A stretch of DNA of 64,000 nt from Agroathelia rolfsii (GCA_018343915.1 JABRWF010000008.1:3472001-3536000), one strand, 5' to 3'. Positions 1 through 13,658 are shown, counted from the stretch's first letter. The notes: generated from the sequence alone by a model not told the origin. A program made the numbers and translations.

Positions 1-604
1 CTACTAGACCAGTGAACATGTGAACGAGAACGAGAAAGCGTCGGTTCTATACTACACGTGCTCGGCGATCGCACATACCAGTATGACGGGATGGCCGAAG
101 CCAGTGGGCCCGTGGTGTTCCATCCAGCCAGACGGAGCATGGCCTGTTTCTATATTCTTCGTCCGTTATATTTGCCATCTACCATCTATAACGATCTTGA
201 AGAAGTCAGCCCGTTTCTCAACGTATCTTAAGGGCCCGCCCACTTCTTCGTCTCTTCAGCGATGCCGACTACAGCATCTTCTTGCATAGGCTGGCGCATC
301 AGCCCGCCTGAGGCTTTTTTATGGCCCACTTGCCGCGGCGAGAGCGGCGTATGGCATGCAACTATGCGCATTGGTCCTGGCCGGCCTGACCGAGTACGAT
401 GAGAAGCACACCCCCTCGCGAAGTTCGTCTTCGAAGCGCCAGAGAATACTAGAGTGCCAAAAATGACAGCGGCATCATCCTCGGCGAGCATTGTCTCACT
501 GTCTTCTTTCTCCCATTAGCGGCCCTCTCCACATACAAATACCTCAAGCGTTCGTTCCGAGACATGCCCCTCCACTCCTCCAAGCGACTTCAGTGGGGAT
601 CACC
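1..604. other. Upstream region of the laccase gene
   Basis: I see no convincing gene. The open frames on both strands here are short, unlike any family I know, and lack consistent splice sites. The stretch next to the laccase start is presumably its promoter and 5' leader. Confidence 0.5.
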
Positions 605-2923
605 ATGCATCGACTCAGTCTCGGGGCCTCTGCCATCTCCCTTCTCTCTTTGGGTGCTCAGGCAGCCATTGGGCCTGTCTCGAACATCTCAGTCGTGAAT
701 AAGGTCATTGCTCCAGATGGCTTCCAACGAGAGTCAGTACTGGTTAATCAGTGATGAATCACTTAGCCTGACATATCATGTAGTACCGTTCTCGTTGATG
801 GAACTTTTCCGGGCCCTCCGCTCCTCGCCAAGAAAGTAACTCATAATTCCTACACAAAGTAGCTGTATGTCCGACAAATTTATATTAGGGAGACTCCTTC
901 GAAATCAACGCTCTGAATCTGTTGCACGATACCACTATGGACACGGCAACTACGATCGTAAGCGACCCCCGTCGATCCGAAAGTCCCGGTCATCTCTGAC
1001 AAACCTGTGATTCATGTACGTATAGCACTGGCACGGTATTCATCAGCTTCACTCCAACGACGAGGACGGCACTGCGTTCGTGACACAATGCCCCATCATA
1101 CCGAACAACACGTTCCCGTACAATTTCCGCGTGCCCGACCAGGCTGGCACGTTCTGGTACCACTCGCACTTGTCCACACAATATTGCGATGGCTTGCGTG
1201 GTGCTATGATCCTCTATGACCCTGATGACCCATACAAGCACTGGTATGACGTTGACGATGGTATGGTTTTTCTGCGTTTTGTATGTGTACAAGCCGATGC
1301 AGATCAACTTACAGAATCTACGATTATCACACTTGCGGACTGGTACCATACCCCTTCGCCCTCGGCCGGATACATACCGTTTCCTGACTCAAACCTCATC
1401 AATGGCAGAGGTCGGTATTGGGGTGGACCCCAGGTACCGCTTTCGGTCGTTGAGGTGCAGTATGGGAAGCGGTACCGTTTCCGCCTGTTGTCTATGACTT
1501 GCCACCCGAACTATATCTTCTCTATCGATGGACACAATTTCACGTGAGTGCAACAATCCAGGATGTATGCACTATTCTCATACTTGTAGCTTGCATGAGA
1601 CAGCATTATCGAAGCGGACGGTGTCAACACCGAGCCCTTGGTCGTCGATTCCATACAGATCTACGCCGCGCAACGTTATTCGCTTATCGTGTATGCAGAC
1701 AAGCCAGTGAACAACTACTGGATTAGAGCATTGCCGAACCAGGGTAACATCACCACTGACGGAGGCTTGAACTCTGGTGCGTTCTATTGCAATCTCTACA
1801 TCGATGTCAGATTGACCCTGTGTTCCGTAGCCATTCTTCGCTATGCTGGCGCTCCAGAGGAGGACCCTACGACAGTCAACACGACGTCCATCGCGCCCTT
1901 CGTAGAGACTAATCTTCATGCACTGACGAACCCTACACCTCCTGGAAAGCCCTACCCAGGTGGCGCGGACTATAATTTGGACTTGGTTATGTATGCCAAC
2001 CTGACGGGCTATCCACACTTCCAAATGAACGGTAAGAAAACAACAAGCGGAATCCTCACATCTTGATGACGTCCCCTAACTCATCTCCCACTTGGATGAT
2101 AGGTTACACGTTCACGAATCCGACTATGCCCGTCTTGTTGCAAATTCTGAGTGGTGCGCAGACAGCGCAGGACTTGTTGCCTACTGGTGCTGTGTACACA
2201 CTTCCGCCCAACTCGTCCATCGAGGTTTCCTTTTCGAGCGCCGGGGCTGTTAAGGGCTTCCCGGTACGTATCAGTACATTTTTAGGTTTGAAGTTCGTTA
2301 CCGATACTGATATCGCCCGATCAGCATCCATTCCATTTGCACGGGGTGAGCACCATACCTTATGATTATTTGAAAACAAGTTTTCATCTGACTATGTCTT
2401 CTACAGCATGACTTTTATGTCGTCCGTAGTGCGGGCAATACAAGTTACAATTACATCAATCCGGTGAGACGTGATACCGTCAACGTCGGTGGTGCGGATG
2501 GTACGGACAATGCCACGATCCGTTTCTACACTGGTGAGTCAGCGAAGAAATCAAGCCTAATATTCCTCTGATGCGAGTACATCTGTATACACAGATAATA
2601 CCGGGCCGTGGTTCTTGCATTGGTGAGTCTTCTAAGAATAGCATTCTTTTACATGCTGGATTGAATATAACAATAACTCTTTATGGCACACAGTCACATC
2701 GATTGGCATCTTGCGCTTGGCATGGCTGTTGTCTTTGCAGAGAACCCCGCCGGCACGGCGACTTATGCACCTGTAACGAGTGCGTCGCTTACGATTTTGT
2801 TGCTTATCGAGTAATGTTCTGACTTTTCTCCCCCTTGTTCGTGCAGAGGCATGGGATTCTCTGTGTCCTGAGTACCATTCATGGGAAGCAAAGAATGCTT
2901 CTGTGATTTCTCGTGCGTTTTAA
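605..2923 (+). CDS. Secreted laccase (multicopper oxidase)
   Basis: Laccase oxidises phenols with one-electron chemistry and reduces oxygen to water; the enzyme is secreted. Translation starts with a hydrophobic signal peptide ([17 protein letters not shown]) running into the usual mature start AIGP. All four copper signatures are readable after splicing: L1 HWHG at 1026, L2 [14 protein letters not shown] near 1165, L3 HPFHLHG at 2325 continuing as HDF at 2407, and L4 HCHIDWHL near 2618-2711. The L4 cysteine codon is split by an intron (TG at 2621-2622, T at 2694). About ten short introns are needed, including 733-783, 958-1025, 1261-1314, 2264-2324, 2346-2406, 2534-2594 and 2623-2693. The last exon reads AWDSLCPEY and stops at 2921-2923. 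The residue ten after the L4 cysteine is Met (2722-2724), where high-potential laccases have Phe. The product is about 500 residues, normal for the family. No inactivating change was seen. Confidence 0.93.
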
Positions 2924-3571
2924 TGCAGGTGGCAAAGGCGTGCGATACGGGGGTGCCATGCTTAGAGGGGTAGCCCCATAGAATTGGTTGAAAAAAAAAA
3001 AATCAACGACTTGGACTCAAGTTCTTGTAGATTAATATAACAATGACTGGACCCATATATTGACAAGACACGTTTTGTCTTTCCTTTATACTCGAGCTCG
3101 GTCGGACTGGAAGCAAGGAACAGAATTTGATAGAAGCTAATGAGTCATGTAATTCGACTCCCAATCTAACCTTAGTGCCTCGTATATGACTCAGCTGAGC
3201 GCTTTTTTTTTGGCTGGCGGTTCTGTTAGGACTGAAGATTCTTCAGTAAAGAGTCTTGCTTGAGACTAATCTACAACTCGTGCCTGGCATGATAACGTCA
3301 CTTTCAAAACCCGCTCTGAGTTTCAAACGGAAGGCGAAGCCGAGATAGCGAGGCTTGAAATAAAATAATGAAACGTAGCTGAGCTCAAAGAGGCTGGATC
3401 CGAGCTTACGAGTGCACATGGCCTGGTCCGGATGGAACGGAGTACACTTACCAAATATAGTCAGAGTTCATATATCACATATCTTGCCTCGCAGTCGCAT
3501 CGTACCAACTTGTACGTATTATCCAGTGATCAGCACTCGCCGCGTCCTGCTCATTGGTACTCATAGACAAC
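2924..3571. other. Spacer between laccase and ABC transporter
   Basis: It holds the laccase 3' region (A-rich run near 2991-3001) and the ABC transporter 5' region. An ATG at 3418 opens a short frame (MAWSGWNG...) that could be an upstream first exon of the transporter, but I cannot prove a join. Confidence 0.4.
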
Positions 3572-6500
3572 ATGACGGACATGCTCAGGCTCTGTCCTGA
3601 GGACAGTCCGTTCGACTTTCGCAGCCGTTGCACCCGCGAAGCATGGGCTACACTCACTCCGGTTGCAGTTACAGCTCTAATCTGTCTCACGCGTATCAGA
3701 CTTCCTGGAAGAGTTTCCAAAGTATTCGCACCCCTTGGAGAGTTTTTGACAGTCGAAGAGGCGGAGGCCCTTAAGGGTGATGCTGATAGCTCAGAGCCGG
3801 TCAGACATTTCGTTCCTTTATGGAGGACTCTTGTGCTTGCGACTCTTGGCACATTGGAGGCTCTTGCCTGGCTTGCTGCCGGTTCATACTACCTTATCAC
3901 ATCATTCAACACACCTACTTTCGGGATACTCCTTATACTCGGATCCTTGCCATGGTTATACGCGACAGCCCGACCCATCTTCTTTCCTAAGGCATCAGTG
4001 TCTTATGACCTGTTGTATCTATACCTTGCACAGTTGGCCAGTTCAGTCCTCATCTTGGGGGGAATACTGTATGACCATGCGTTTGGCTTTCCGCTACCTG
4101 ACCGCTTGACCTTGGTGGGGCTTTTGCTCAACATGGCGGCCGTGGTCGTCTTGATTATTATCATGCTCATCACGCCTGTTGGCCTGCCCCCGGTAAATGT
4201 CAAGGCAGAAGAGATCGTAAGCAAATTCCTCATGGCTACTCATTTACAATCTGGGGAAGAGCGACTCAATGGCAATGGTTTTTAGGGAAATACCATATCC
4301 CCTGAAGATTACACCTCCCTTTTTGGATGGGTAACCTTTACCTGGGTATATCCGTTAATAAGAAAGGCATGGAAGGCACAATACGTAACCTTTTCCCTGG
4401 CACTTACTCGTTTATCACAGGGAAAATCAAAAACTCTCGAAGAACAGGAGGTTTGGGATCTGAGTCCGACCTTACAGGTAATATAAACAAACAACTCAAC
4501 CCCAGTTTCATAATAGCTGACTCGATATAACGCGTTAGTCCCGGCCATTATTCCTTAAATTCGCTACTATTAGGTATGGCTGAGGATAGAAAAATATTCG
4601 CAGTCCAATACTCATCATATGAATGATCTCAGATGCAAAACTTTGCTTCGTCGAATCTTTATTGCCAATGCGCTTGACCTGACGCTAGACTTTACACTAA
4701 CTCTACTCAATGTCGTTTTTCACTATGGCTCGCCATTTTTCCTCAGGTAAGTCTCTAATGAGGGTTGGGACATCACTACAACGTAAACTCATTCTTTTTT
4801 TCTTCGAATTCAGACGCATTCTGGATGCCATTTCCGCCCAGACGCCGGAAGCTCGATCAAATGCGTATATTTACGCAACGCTCATGTTTATCTGCATGAT
4901 CTTGCAGGCACAGGCCGACGTCTACCACTTGTATGCTTCTTTTTACTCCCTTAAGGCTTTCTTTTTCACTTTTCATGGCAGGTGGTATGGTCGTCGCGCT
5001 TCTACTCGCATCAAGTCAGAGCTCATGGCTGCTATCTATGACAAGGCCCTCAAACGTCGTGATTACTCTGGCATCGTTGATCCCGAAAAGTTGAAGGCAG
5101 CCGAACCCGCTAACAGCAAGAAGGGCAAAAAGAATGCCAAGGAAGACGAGAAGAAGGATGACCCCAAAGCTGGAGCCGATGTTGGCAAAATTGTCAATCT
5201 GATGGCAGGAGATGCGAACAAGGTAAATTCATATCCGAATCCGTCAAACATGCCGATTTCTGATTGATGAAAAAGATTAGCCAAATTGTCTCGGGGGCTT
5301 ACTTCCTTTACGGAGGTATGGCCTGTTTCAATACTATAACATTGATTCACCCGGCTAACAGCCTGTAATAGCTCCCTTTGAAATCATCATAGCCGGCACA
5401 TTCCTTTACCAGTGTGTTGAAATCCATTTTTTTCGTTTCCGCTGCCCTGATTTTCCGATTTTGCAGGCTTCTGGGCATATCCGCTTTCGCTGGTATTGTT
5501 GTATTGATTGTGGGGTGGCCTCTGAATTCCTGGGTTTCCCGTCGTGCTATGAGAATATACAAAGGTGTTGCGACTGCACGAGACAAGCGCATGAGCGTGC
5601 TGAATGAATTGATTGGGTCGGTACGTTTTGTCAAGTTTTTTGCCTGGGGTAAGTCGTTCTTTGTTCGTCTCCCAGCCAGAAGTATCCTAAGGCTTGGCTA
5701 TCATCCATATTTGTTTTGTAGAGGAGGTATGTGCAGCTTAATTCTAGGCTTCAGGGAGTTCTTCTCACCATCATTAGCAATGGATAAGCCGCGCCATGGA
5801 TGCTCGACAAGTTGAAATGGATTGGATGGTCAAAGGTGAGCTTTTTTTGCGAAAAAGAAACAATTTCATATTTATTATTGGTTGATTTTTAGCCCGCATC
5901 AATTCAATTATGTTCTACCTTGTCTGGACATGCTTCCCAATCCTAGTTTCTCTTTCTTCTTTCTTTATGTATGTCTGGCTAGGAAACGAGGTTACAGTAG
6001 CCGTAGCATTCACTGCTGTTGCGCTATTTGGCATGATTCGGTATGTCATTCAGTATTCATCTGTATCATGTATGGCTCATTTTACAATGTGAAGTGCCCC
6101 TCTATCGGTTATCCCGGCTTGGATCATTCAACTTATGAACGTAGGTGCTAACATCTTTGTCGCATCAATTTCAGTTCTGCTAACTCTCTCTGAAGACTAA
6201 AGTTGCTTTGGACCGTATCGCGACATACCTAGACGAAGACGAGGTTTCGGAGCAAGTATCCTCTATCAAGCGTTCCTCAGTGAACTTTACTGTGCCCGAA
6301 GAGACCGGTTTGGGTATCGAAAACGGCTCATTTGAGTGGAATACTGTCCCAGAGGTCGTTGCGGACGACTCAAAGAAGAAAAAGAAGAAAGCGACAGACG
6401 AACCTGACTTGGAGAGTGCATCTAATTCTAGTAGTCAAGCATCCGAACACAAGTTTGAGCTCCGCGATATATCTGTACGCATTCCGGAGTCGAAGCTCAC

Positions 6501-9500
6501 CGTCGTTACTGGACCTACGGGTAGTGGAAAGACAGCACTTCTCGTACGTGCCCTATTCTGATCTCTATCACTCACCTGTTCATTTAATATACCGTGAGAA
6601 AACAGATGGCACTCCTCGGCGAGATGACTACCACTTCTGGGCGTATCATCCTCAACAAGGATCCATCACGTGTGGATGAGAATGGTATGATCCATGTTAT
6701 TTCATATGCGGCTCAGACTCCCTGGCTCCAACACCAATCCATTCGTGATAATATCCTTTTCGGGTTCCCCTATGACGAGGAACGCTATCAGCAAGTACTG
6801 GAATGCTGTGCGCTCAACCCTGACCTGGAGATACTCGAAGACGGAGACGCTACAGAAATCGGAGCACGCGGTGTGTCTCTGAGTGGCGGTCAGAAAGCGA
6901 GAGTGGCTCTTGCCAGGGCTGTCTATGCGAGGACAAAATGGGTTTTGTTGGATGACGTTTTTAGCGCTGTTGTAAGTTTGAAGATACATTGACGTTTCAG
7001 TTGCTCATCAAACAAATAGGACAGTCATACAGCCCGTACACTCTTCGATAGATTGTTCATGGGCCCCTTGATGGCCAACCGCACTATCGTAAGCGGTGTT
7101 ACCTTCTGCGAACTAATTTGCAATGAATTATATCTGGTTTGCTAGGTTTTGGTCACACATCACGTCGAGCTTGTTCTGCCCGGTGCTCATTATCTCATCC
7201 GCATGCTCGATGGCCGGATCGATACGCAAGGAACCCTATCTGATTTGCGTTCGCAGGGAATACTTGAGGATATCAAACATGATGCTGTGGTCGAGTCTCA
7301 GGTGGTGGAATCAACTAAAGTCGAGTCCGAAGAAGAGGCCGTACAGGAGATAGAGAGTAAACCCGCTGACGGAGATCCCGAATCAAAGGCCAAGAAGCCA
7401 CGTAAGTTGGTCTCTGACGAGAAACGTGCGGAAGGTGGAGTGAAATTCCACATATACAAGGCGTATTTGAAAGCATCGTAAGTCGCTTCGCATCTGTCTA
7501 CCTTGAATTGCCAAATTTAGTTTATTGTTAGGTCATATATCACTTGGGCCATTATTTTATTCTTCATCGTGGTAGCTCAGGTAAGTGTGCTCCTTTTATC
7601 GTCACTGCTTTATAAATAAACTTCCTTTAGCTTCTTGGACTTGGTGAAAAAGTATGGATGAAGGTAACTAGTTGTACACCTCATAACGAAGACACGTTTT
7701 TAAAGTCGAGCCCTTTAGGTATGGGGAGAGGCCTACGGTACCGAGTCATCACCAGGGGCACATATGACTACCTTCTCCTCGTTTGTCAATCAAGAATATC
7801 ATATACTCGCTGAGGGACACTATACGTCCGGTCACATTTCCAACCAAGCTACTCAGTTATCGCATGTCCAGGCTCCAGTCATACCCATCACATTACCAGA
7901 TGCGCGAGATTCGCCTTTGTTCTACGTAGGCGTATACGGTTTTATCGGGCTGGCAACCGCATTAGTTGGCGTTCTGTCTTCGGTAACGCAGTACACTGGT
8001 GCACTCCGTGCATCGCGAGTACTATTCAAACAATTGCTAGTAGGTGTTGTGAGAGCCACGATGCGGTAATTCTTTTCCTTTTTTTTTTTTTTTTTTTTTT
8101 GCTTGGGCATTTTATGCTAACTTGTCTTCCTAGATGGCATGATACAACGCCTACAGGTGACTATTAATTTGTATTGTTTCGTTACAGTCTCTCATTTTTT
8201 TCAGGTCGCATGCTGAATCGCTTCGGAAAGGTATTGGCTCCATTCCGGTCGTCATGCTTGCCTACTTATTCATCCTTTCAAACTAGGACATGGAGACAAT
8301 CGACGGCTCTATTTCAGGGTCGCTTCAGATGGTTAACACCTCCCTCGCTTCTTTCTTTGCTGCCTTGATAACTGTCTCGTAAGATGCATGTTCTGCTATA
8401 GTGTCTATTACTCACATGATTTCAGTGTCGTATTTCCTCAATTCATTATATTTGCCGTAATAGTTGGATATGTCTATTGGATCTTGTCTATAGGCTATCT
8501 CAGCACGGGTATTTAGTTATTTCTCTTGATGAATTAGAGAAGAGAAATTAACTGGATACAACAGGCAGAGATCTCCGTAGAATGGAGTCCAATACCAGGT
8601 CCCCCATTTATTCCGGCTTCGGAGAGTTGTTGGAGGGAATAGTTACCGTCCGTGCCTTTTCGGTAGAGAACGTCTTCTTGAATAATCTACATGGCAAAAT
8701 CGATACGACTATCAAGGTATGTTCCTTGATGAATGCCGAATACAGATTCTAAGCGCCTGTCTTTACTCTTAGATGTGGTATTCCTTCTGGATGCTTAATA
8801 GGTGGCTTCTGCTTAATGTAAGCGACATCGCTAAATGCGCACAGTTACAAAGCTGAAACATACTGCAGTTCGACGCCCTTGGAGCACTGTCCGTTTATCT
8901 AGTCACACTTTTGGCCCTATCGGGACTGGTAACCGCCGGTACTGCAGGCTTGGTGATCACCTCTGCCATGGCGTTTACTACGTCTATATACTGGACCTGT
9001 CGAGCCTGGACTCAAGTCGAACTGGATCTCAAGTACGTTGTTCAAGTCAGCAATAAGAGGTTGCGTCTCAATAGCATCTTAGCTCTGTCGAACGCGTCGT
9101 AGAATACCTGGAGTTGCCTCAAGAGCCTGCTGCTGTTATCGAATCACGCCGTCCCCCGGCATATTGGCCATCTAGTGAAACCAAAGATGACCTTATTCGA
9201 GTGAAAGATCTCTCAATCCGTTACTCCCCGGAGTTGCCTTCTGTCCTTCATCATATCTCATTCAATTTGAAAGCCAAAGAACGTGTAGGCCTTCTTGGAA
9301 GGACCGGCAAGTGCATTCCTTTGCTTGTCTATTGATACTGTTTGAATAATATTACAAAGGCTCGGGAAAGAGCACCTTGGCTCAAAGTATATTACGCTTT
9401 GTAAGTTAGCATTAAATTTCCCTGATAAGCATACAGCTGACGGTTTTATAGGTTGAACCTGAGAGCGGTGAAATCATAATTGATGGAATTGATATTTCCA

Positions 9501-10395
9501 CTATTGGACTCTACGATTTGCGCAGTCGTTTGGTGAGCTATTCATTCTGATACTGTTATTCTCAGTGAGACAGATACTAATAGTCATCTAGACATTCATC
9601 CCACAAGATTCGCCACTCTTCTCCGGCACGCTAAGGGAGAATCTGGATCCATTCGGTAAACTTACTGTCAACAATTTCGCTGGCGGCTACTCATGTGTTC
9701 CTCCAGGTGATTACGAGGATAGCGAATGCTTGGATGTCCTGCGTCGTGTACAGCTCATTGGTGAAAGCGGTTACAACACTCAACGAGAATCGCGAGAGAC
9801 TTCCCGTGCTCCATCCATCAATGAAGTCGATCAAGCGGCCCCGTCCTCGAGCTCATCTATCACAGCCACCGATTCGAAGGTCGTTCTCTCTCTCGAAACA
9901 CAGGTCTCCGCCGGAGGCACAAACTTTTCCCATGGCCAACGACAACTAGTAGCAATGGCCCGAGCACTACTACGCAGGAGTTCAATCATAGTGCTCGATG
10001 AAGCCACGAGTAGCATTGATTTCAAGACGGATGCTAAGATTCAAGCGACAATTAGAGAAGAGTTTAATGACTCACTGCTGCTCACTGGTACGCTGATATG
10101 GTTTTTGACTCCTTAGATACATGCAGACTAAATATTTGTTAGTTGCTCATCGTCTGAGGACTGTTATCGATTACGATCGCTTGATTATTCTGGATAAAGG
10201 ACGGGTAAGCATGATTAAGCCATAATCTCAATCTCATAATTTCCCTAAATATACTTCAAAACCTAGATTGCCGAATTCGACACACCATGGAATCTGATCA
10301 ATAAAGAAGGCGGTATTTTCAGGGAGATGTGTTTGAAGAGCGGGACTTTCGCTGAGCTCGAAGCTATCGCGAAAGCTGCAGCTAACTCTGGTTAA
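3572..10395 (+). CDS. ABCC-type (MRP-like) full ABC transporter
   Basis: This is an ATP-driven exporter of conjugated or xenobiotic compounds, acting at the plasma or vacuolar membrane. An N-terminal multipass region (3572-4210) precedes two membrane-domain/NBD halves. The linker motif [21 protein letters not shown] (split here: [21 protein letters not shown]) lies near 4300-4365. NBD1 has Walker A GPTGSGKT near 6511, signature LSGGQ near 6880, Walker B VLLDD near 6943 and H-loop VTHH near 7150; the usual catalytic Glu is Asp, the ABCC norm for this site. NBD2 has Walker A GRTGSGKST split by an intron at 9308-9360, signature NFSHGQRQ near 9922 and Walker [13 protein letters not shown] with Glu near 9985. 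The stop is 10393-10395. More than 20 introns are implied, one carrying a 22-T run at 8079-8100. The start at 3572 is the first in-frame ATG of the long first exon; an upstream exon is possible. Substrate is unknown; the neighbouring oxidative genes make export of a modified metabolite or toxic phenolic plausible. Confidence 0.92.
8079..8100. repeat. 22-base poly-T run in an ABC transporter intron
   Basis: An unbroken T homopolymer lies just after the exon ending near 8068, so it sits in or next to a splice region. Its length is prone to slippage and sequencing error. Confidence 0.9.
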
Positions 10396-11178
10396 TTCTT
10401 ACATATCATCAGAGTACATATATACGATATTTCACATAGATTCAAACAGCTATATTTGTGACCCTTGGTTGCTACAGTTATTCTGCAACCATACATGATA
10501 TATGATTACTTGAATCACTATCCTTTGAGATTACAGTTCGCAACTTGAATCATCTTTGCGTGGCAAAGGCTGGTCAAAACAAGTGTCCAGAAGGGCCTTT
10601 CATAAATAACGAGCTCCGTGGTATTCCAACGACCAGAAATAAACCCATTGGGTACTAGTATTGACTTAACACAAACCCAGCTCAGGTTGAAGGTTGTCAC
10701 TGATTCGCCCACTGTCGCATCATTGTTCCATATTTGTATGAATAGGTATTTTGCCTTACTTCCCCTAAGGCAAATAAAAGGGCGCCCACATTGTGATACG
10801 ATAATAAATCAATTAACTCGTTGCATGGGTCATTGCAATCATTAAGACGACAGCATCCCATTGAATGAAGCAAAAAGAGTCAAAAGAGAGTCACGTGCCG
10901 CCGGAGACAATCAGTACGAGCATGAGCTTGGGGCGAGCGTGTTCGAATTAGATATAAAGACAAATTTTCATAAGAATTACGCAAGTTGGTGAGAAGACAA
11001 CTCGAAGGCCATTAAAAGGGTGTAGGTGTCTAATTGGCTGGAAGTCCTATAAATCGGTTGTCTTGAGACAGCCCATGAGTACAGGATCGCCGCCTGTAAG
11101 GCTAATTCAAGTCTGGCAACTGGTATAGCGCGAGTAGCGAATATGATTGTTGCGGTTGTGGAAACCGGCGGCACTTCG
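10396..11178. other. Convergent 3' spacer
   Basis: The ABC transporter and the bL28m gene end toward each other here. I see no gene. A perfect 9-bp inverted repeat with a 7-base loop lies at 10750-10774 (TTTGCCTTA / TAAGGCAAA); it may be a chance hairpin. Confidence 0.5.
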
Positions 11179-11630
11179 TCAATGAAGCAGTTGTTTCGAC
11201 TGCGCGGAGGGTTTCGACTGGGCAGCAGCTTCGGCAGCCTTCTTTTCTAGTGCATCTCGCACCTTCATGCGGAGCTCCATCCCTTTAGGACCAAGGATGT
11301 CCGACTTCGTCTTCAAAACGTAGTTGTCCAGACCGCCATACTGAGCAAACTTTTAGTTGTGATATTACCATATATAATAACACAACCAATATATACCTTT
11401 TCAATCGTCTTCAGAGCACGCATAGTAACCTTGAGCTCGATCTTTTTGTCCAGCGCCTCAGAGAACAAGCGGCGGTTCTGGACGTTGGGCAGCCATGTCC
11501 TGCGGGTCTTCTTCTTGGAGAATGGGACGTTGTTTCCGGACAGCTTAGTCTTCCCATGAAAGAGACCAAGCTGAGAGCGTTTAAAAGGCGTCGAAACAAG
11601 CTCGAGCAGAGTTGACGGTGTTGAGAACAT
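11179..11630 (-). CDS. Mitochondrial large-subunit ribosomal protein bL28m
   Basis: This is a structural protein of the mitochondrial 54S subunit. It has two exons (11397-11630 and 11179-11340) around a 56-bp intron. The L28 core is clear: RSQLGLFHGKTKLSGNNV, then KKKTRRTWLPNVQNRRL, then TMRALKTIEK joined across the intron to YGGLDNYVLKTKSDILGPKG. The tail is Ala/Lys/Gln-rich. I chose the ATG at 11630 (MFSTPSTLLELV). The frame stays open upstream, so a longer targeting sequence from another ATG is possible. It is divergent from dioxygenase A. Confidence 0.88.
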
Positions 11631-12052
11631 GACGGGCTGAAGTGCGAGACGAAGACTACTACAGTCACAGTATTCCGAAGTCGCTGAATGTGAGTTCCGG
11701 GAGCAAATCATGTAATGTCGACATCCCAGTATTTTAACAGTCTGCCATCGACCATTGGACACCACCGTGGTTTCACCTTAACATACATGATACATGAATA
11801 CGAACAATAACAATATACTAAGACCACTCGCTATCTGTACCAAGCCATCCCCTTTGCATGAGCTGCCCGCATGGCTAACGATTATAATTATAATTCCAAT
11901 ACGTTCAACTTTCAGTCCCTTCCAAGTCTCTATAGCTCGTGATCTTCTTCTAAATGGCGTGCTCTCGTCATGATCACCTGGGCACATATGACAGTGCTGA
12001 ATGTCATATACCTCACTGATTGGTGCTGCATCTTCCCCTCATGGCCTTTCCC
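11631..12052. other. Divergent promoter region, bL28m / dioxygenase A
   Basis: This 422-bp spacer lies between two outward-facing genes. I see no further gene; the open frames are shadows or noise. Confidence 0.5.
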
Positions 12053-13658
12053 ATGAGTCTTCCGCCCGTCAAACGCTACGTTCCTGCCCCTCCAACAACA
12101 GCAAACTGTTAGCATTACCGTCATATCTAGTATTTCTCCGTGTTAAGATCGTTTCTTCTCCAGTGGACTATGCAGAGCTGCCCACAATTGATCTCAATCG
12201 GACCAAGACGCTCGAAGGTCGGGCAGAGCTAGCCATTCAAGTCCGTGAAGCCATGACCGAACATGGATTTTTCTATGTCATTAACCATGGGTATACCAAG
12301 GCCGAGGTCTGGTATAAATTCTTGATATGTGGCATAGTTTTATTTATTTATTGCATTTTCCTATAGATAGAGCGCATATTTAACATTGCTAATGTGCCTT
12401 TCGAAGCTGTTGGTGCGGAGGAGAAGCAAGAATATACGGCGCGTATGAAGCAGGATGGTTCGTATCAAGGATACAAACCTCGGCAATACTGGGTGTGCAC
12501 TCTCTTGCCTCTTCTAGTACAATTGGCTAATAAAAATAGCATATTGACAATGGGGTTCATGATCAACTCGAGCATTACAATAGTTTGTGTTTATGACACT
12601 GCACTTTGCTATCCTCATGTCTTATAAGTGTATACAAGTCAATCGGGACGTAACCAAGAAGGCACATCCTATTCCCCTTCGACCGTTCCTTCCTGAGATT
12701 GCTGCATTCGCGAAATACAACTACAACATGATTCTGCACCCTATTCTTCGGTACGTACACTCAACTGAACACTTTATAAACTGCTTAATCATTTTGCAGG
12801 CTTTTGTCCTTGGGTTTAGAATTACCCGAAGATACACTGTCTAACTTACATCACTTTGATGCGATTGGCGAAACCTACAGTACGTATGTATGATATCTCG
12901 GAGTAATATTGGGTGGCTCACATGACGTTTACAGTTCGATTTATGAAATAGTACGCGCTTCGCGCATGTTATGCTCTTATCTTGTGCATGACTTTGCCTA
13001 TCACTACAGTTATCCTCGGAACGATGATGAAGAGGAGAAAACTAAAAATGTTTGGCTCAAGGGCCACACTGGTTTGTAGCTTCCATTCATCATGCTTATA
13101 AAAATCCTCATTTAGACTCTATATATAAGATTTTGGAACAGTAACCATTCTTTGGTCTCAGCCAGTAGCAGGCCTTCAGATCTTATCACCGGACGGAAAG
13201 TGGAGATGGATCAGACACATTGATAACGCAGTGGTAAGTGCTGCAGCGCTTCACATCTCTTACACTTCACATCATTCGCCTCTGTCTAAGATACTCGTTG
13301 ATAATATCTGCAGGTGATTAATGCCGGAGATGCTCTTGAATTTCTCTCCGGTGGACTCTATAAGGCTACCATCCACCGCGTAATACAGCCGCCTCCGGAC
13401 CAACACAACTGGACGCGTCTATCAGCATTCATGTTTGGTATGACAGATGACGATATAAAGCTCATGCCATTGTCATCTAGCCCCGTCTTGAAGCGAGTTG
13501 GGATCAAGAGACGGTTTGAAGATAAAGATGCGCCGACAATGGAGATATGGAGGAAGGGTCGGACTGCTGCTTATGGAAAGACAGAGCTGAGGAAGGATGA
13601 TAAGGAAAGAGTCGAAGAGGAATACATCAACGGCGTGCTTGTAAGACATTATAATTGA
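12053..13658 (+). CDS. IPNS-like 2OG/Fe(II) dioxygenase, copy A
   Basis: It belongs to the isopenicillin N synthase/clavaminate-synthase-like group of 2-oxoglutarate, Fe(II)-dependent oxygenases, which hydroxylate or desaturate small molecules; the substrate is unknown. Exon 1 (12053-12107) encodes MSLPPVKRYVPAPPTTAN, and exon 2 starts at 12164 (LDYAELPTIDL). The N-terminal DIOX_N-type segment includes GFFYVINHGY. The iron motif HTD is split by an intron after 13070 (GHT/DFGTVTILWSQP), the second His is in YKATIHRVIQP, and the 2OG motif R-L-S lies at 13416-13424. The product ends VRHYN at 13658 and is about 350 residues. An in-frame ATG at 12041 exists, but only MSLPPVK is shared with copies B and D, so 12053 is preferred. 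All splice joins checked are in frame. The name does not imply penicillin synthesis. Confidence 0.88.

Noticed and set aside
20..754. Short open frames before the laccase
   Set aside because: They are in the wrong frame or lack features; only the frame from 605 continues into the copper-binding exons.
10750..10774. 9-bp perfect hairpin between convergent genes
   Set aside because: A stem of this size is expected by chance in 64 kb, and intrinsic hairpin terminators do not act in fungal nuclei.
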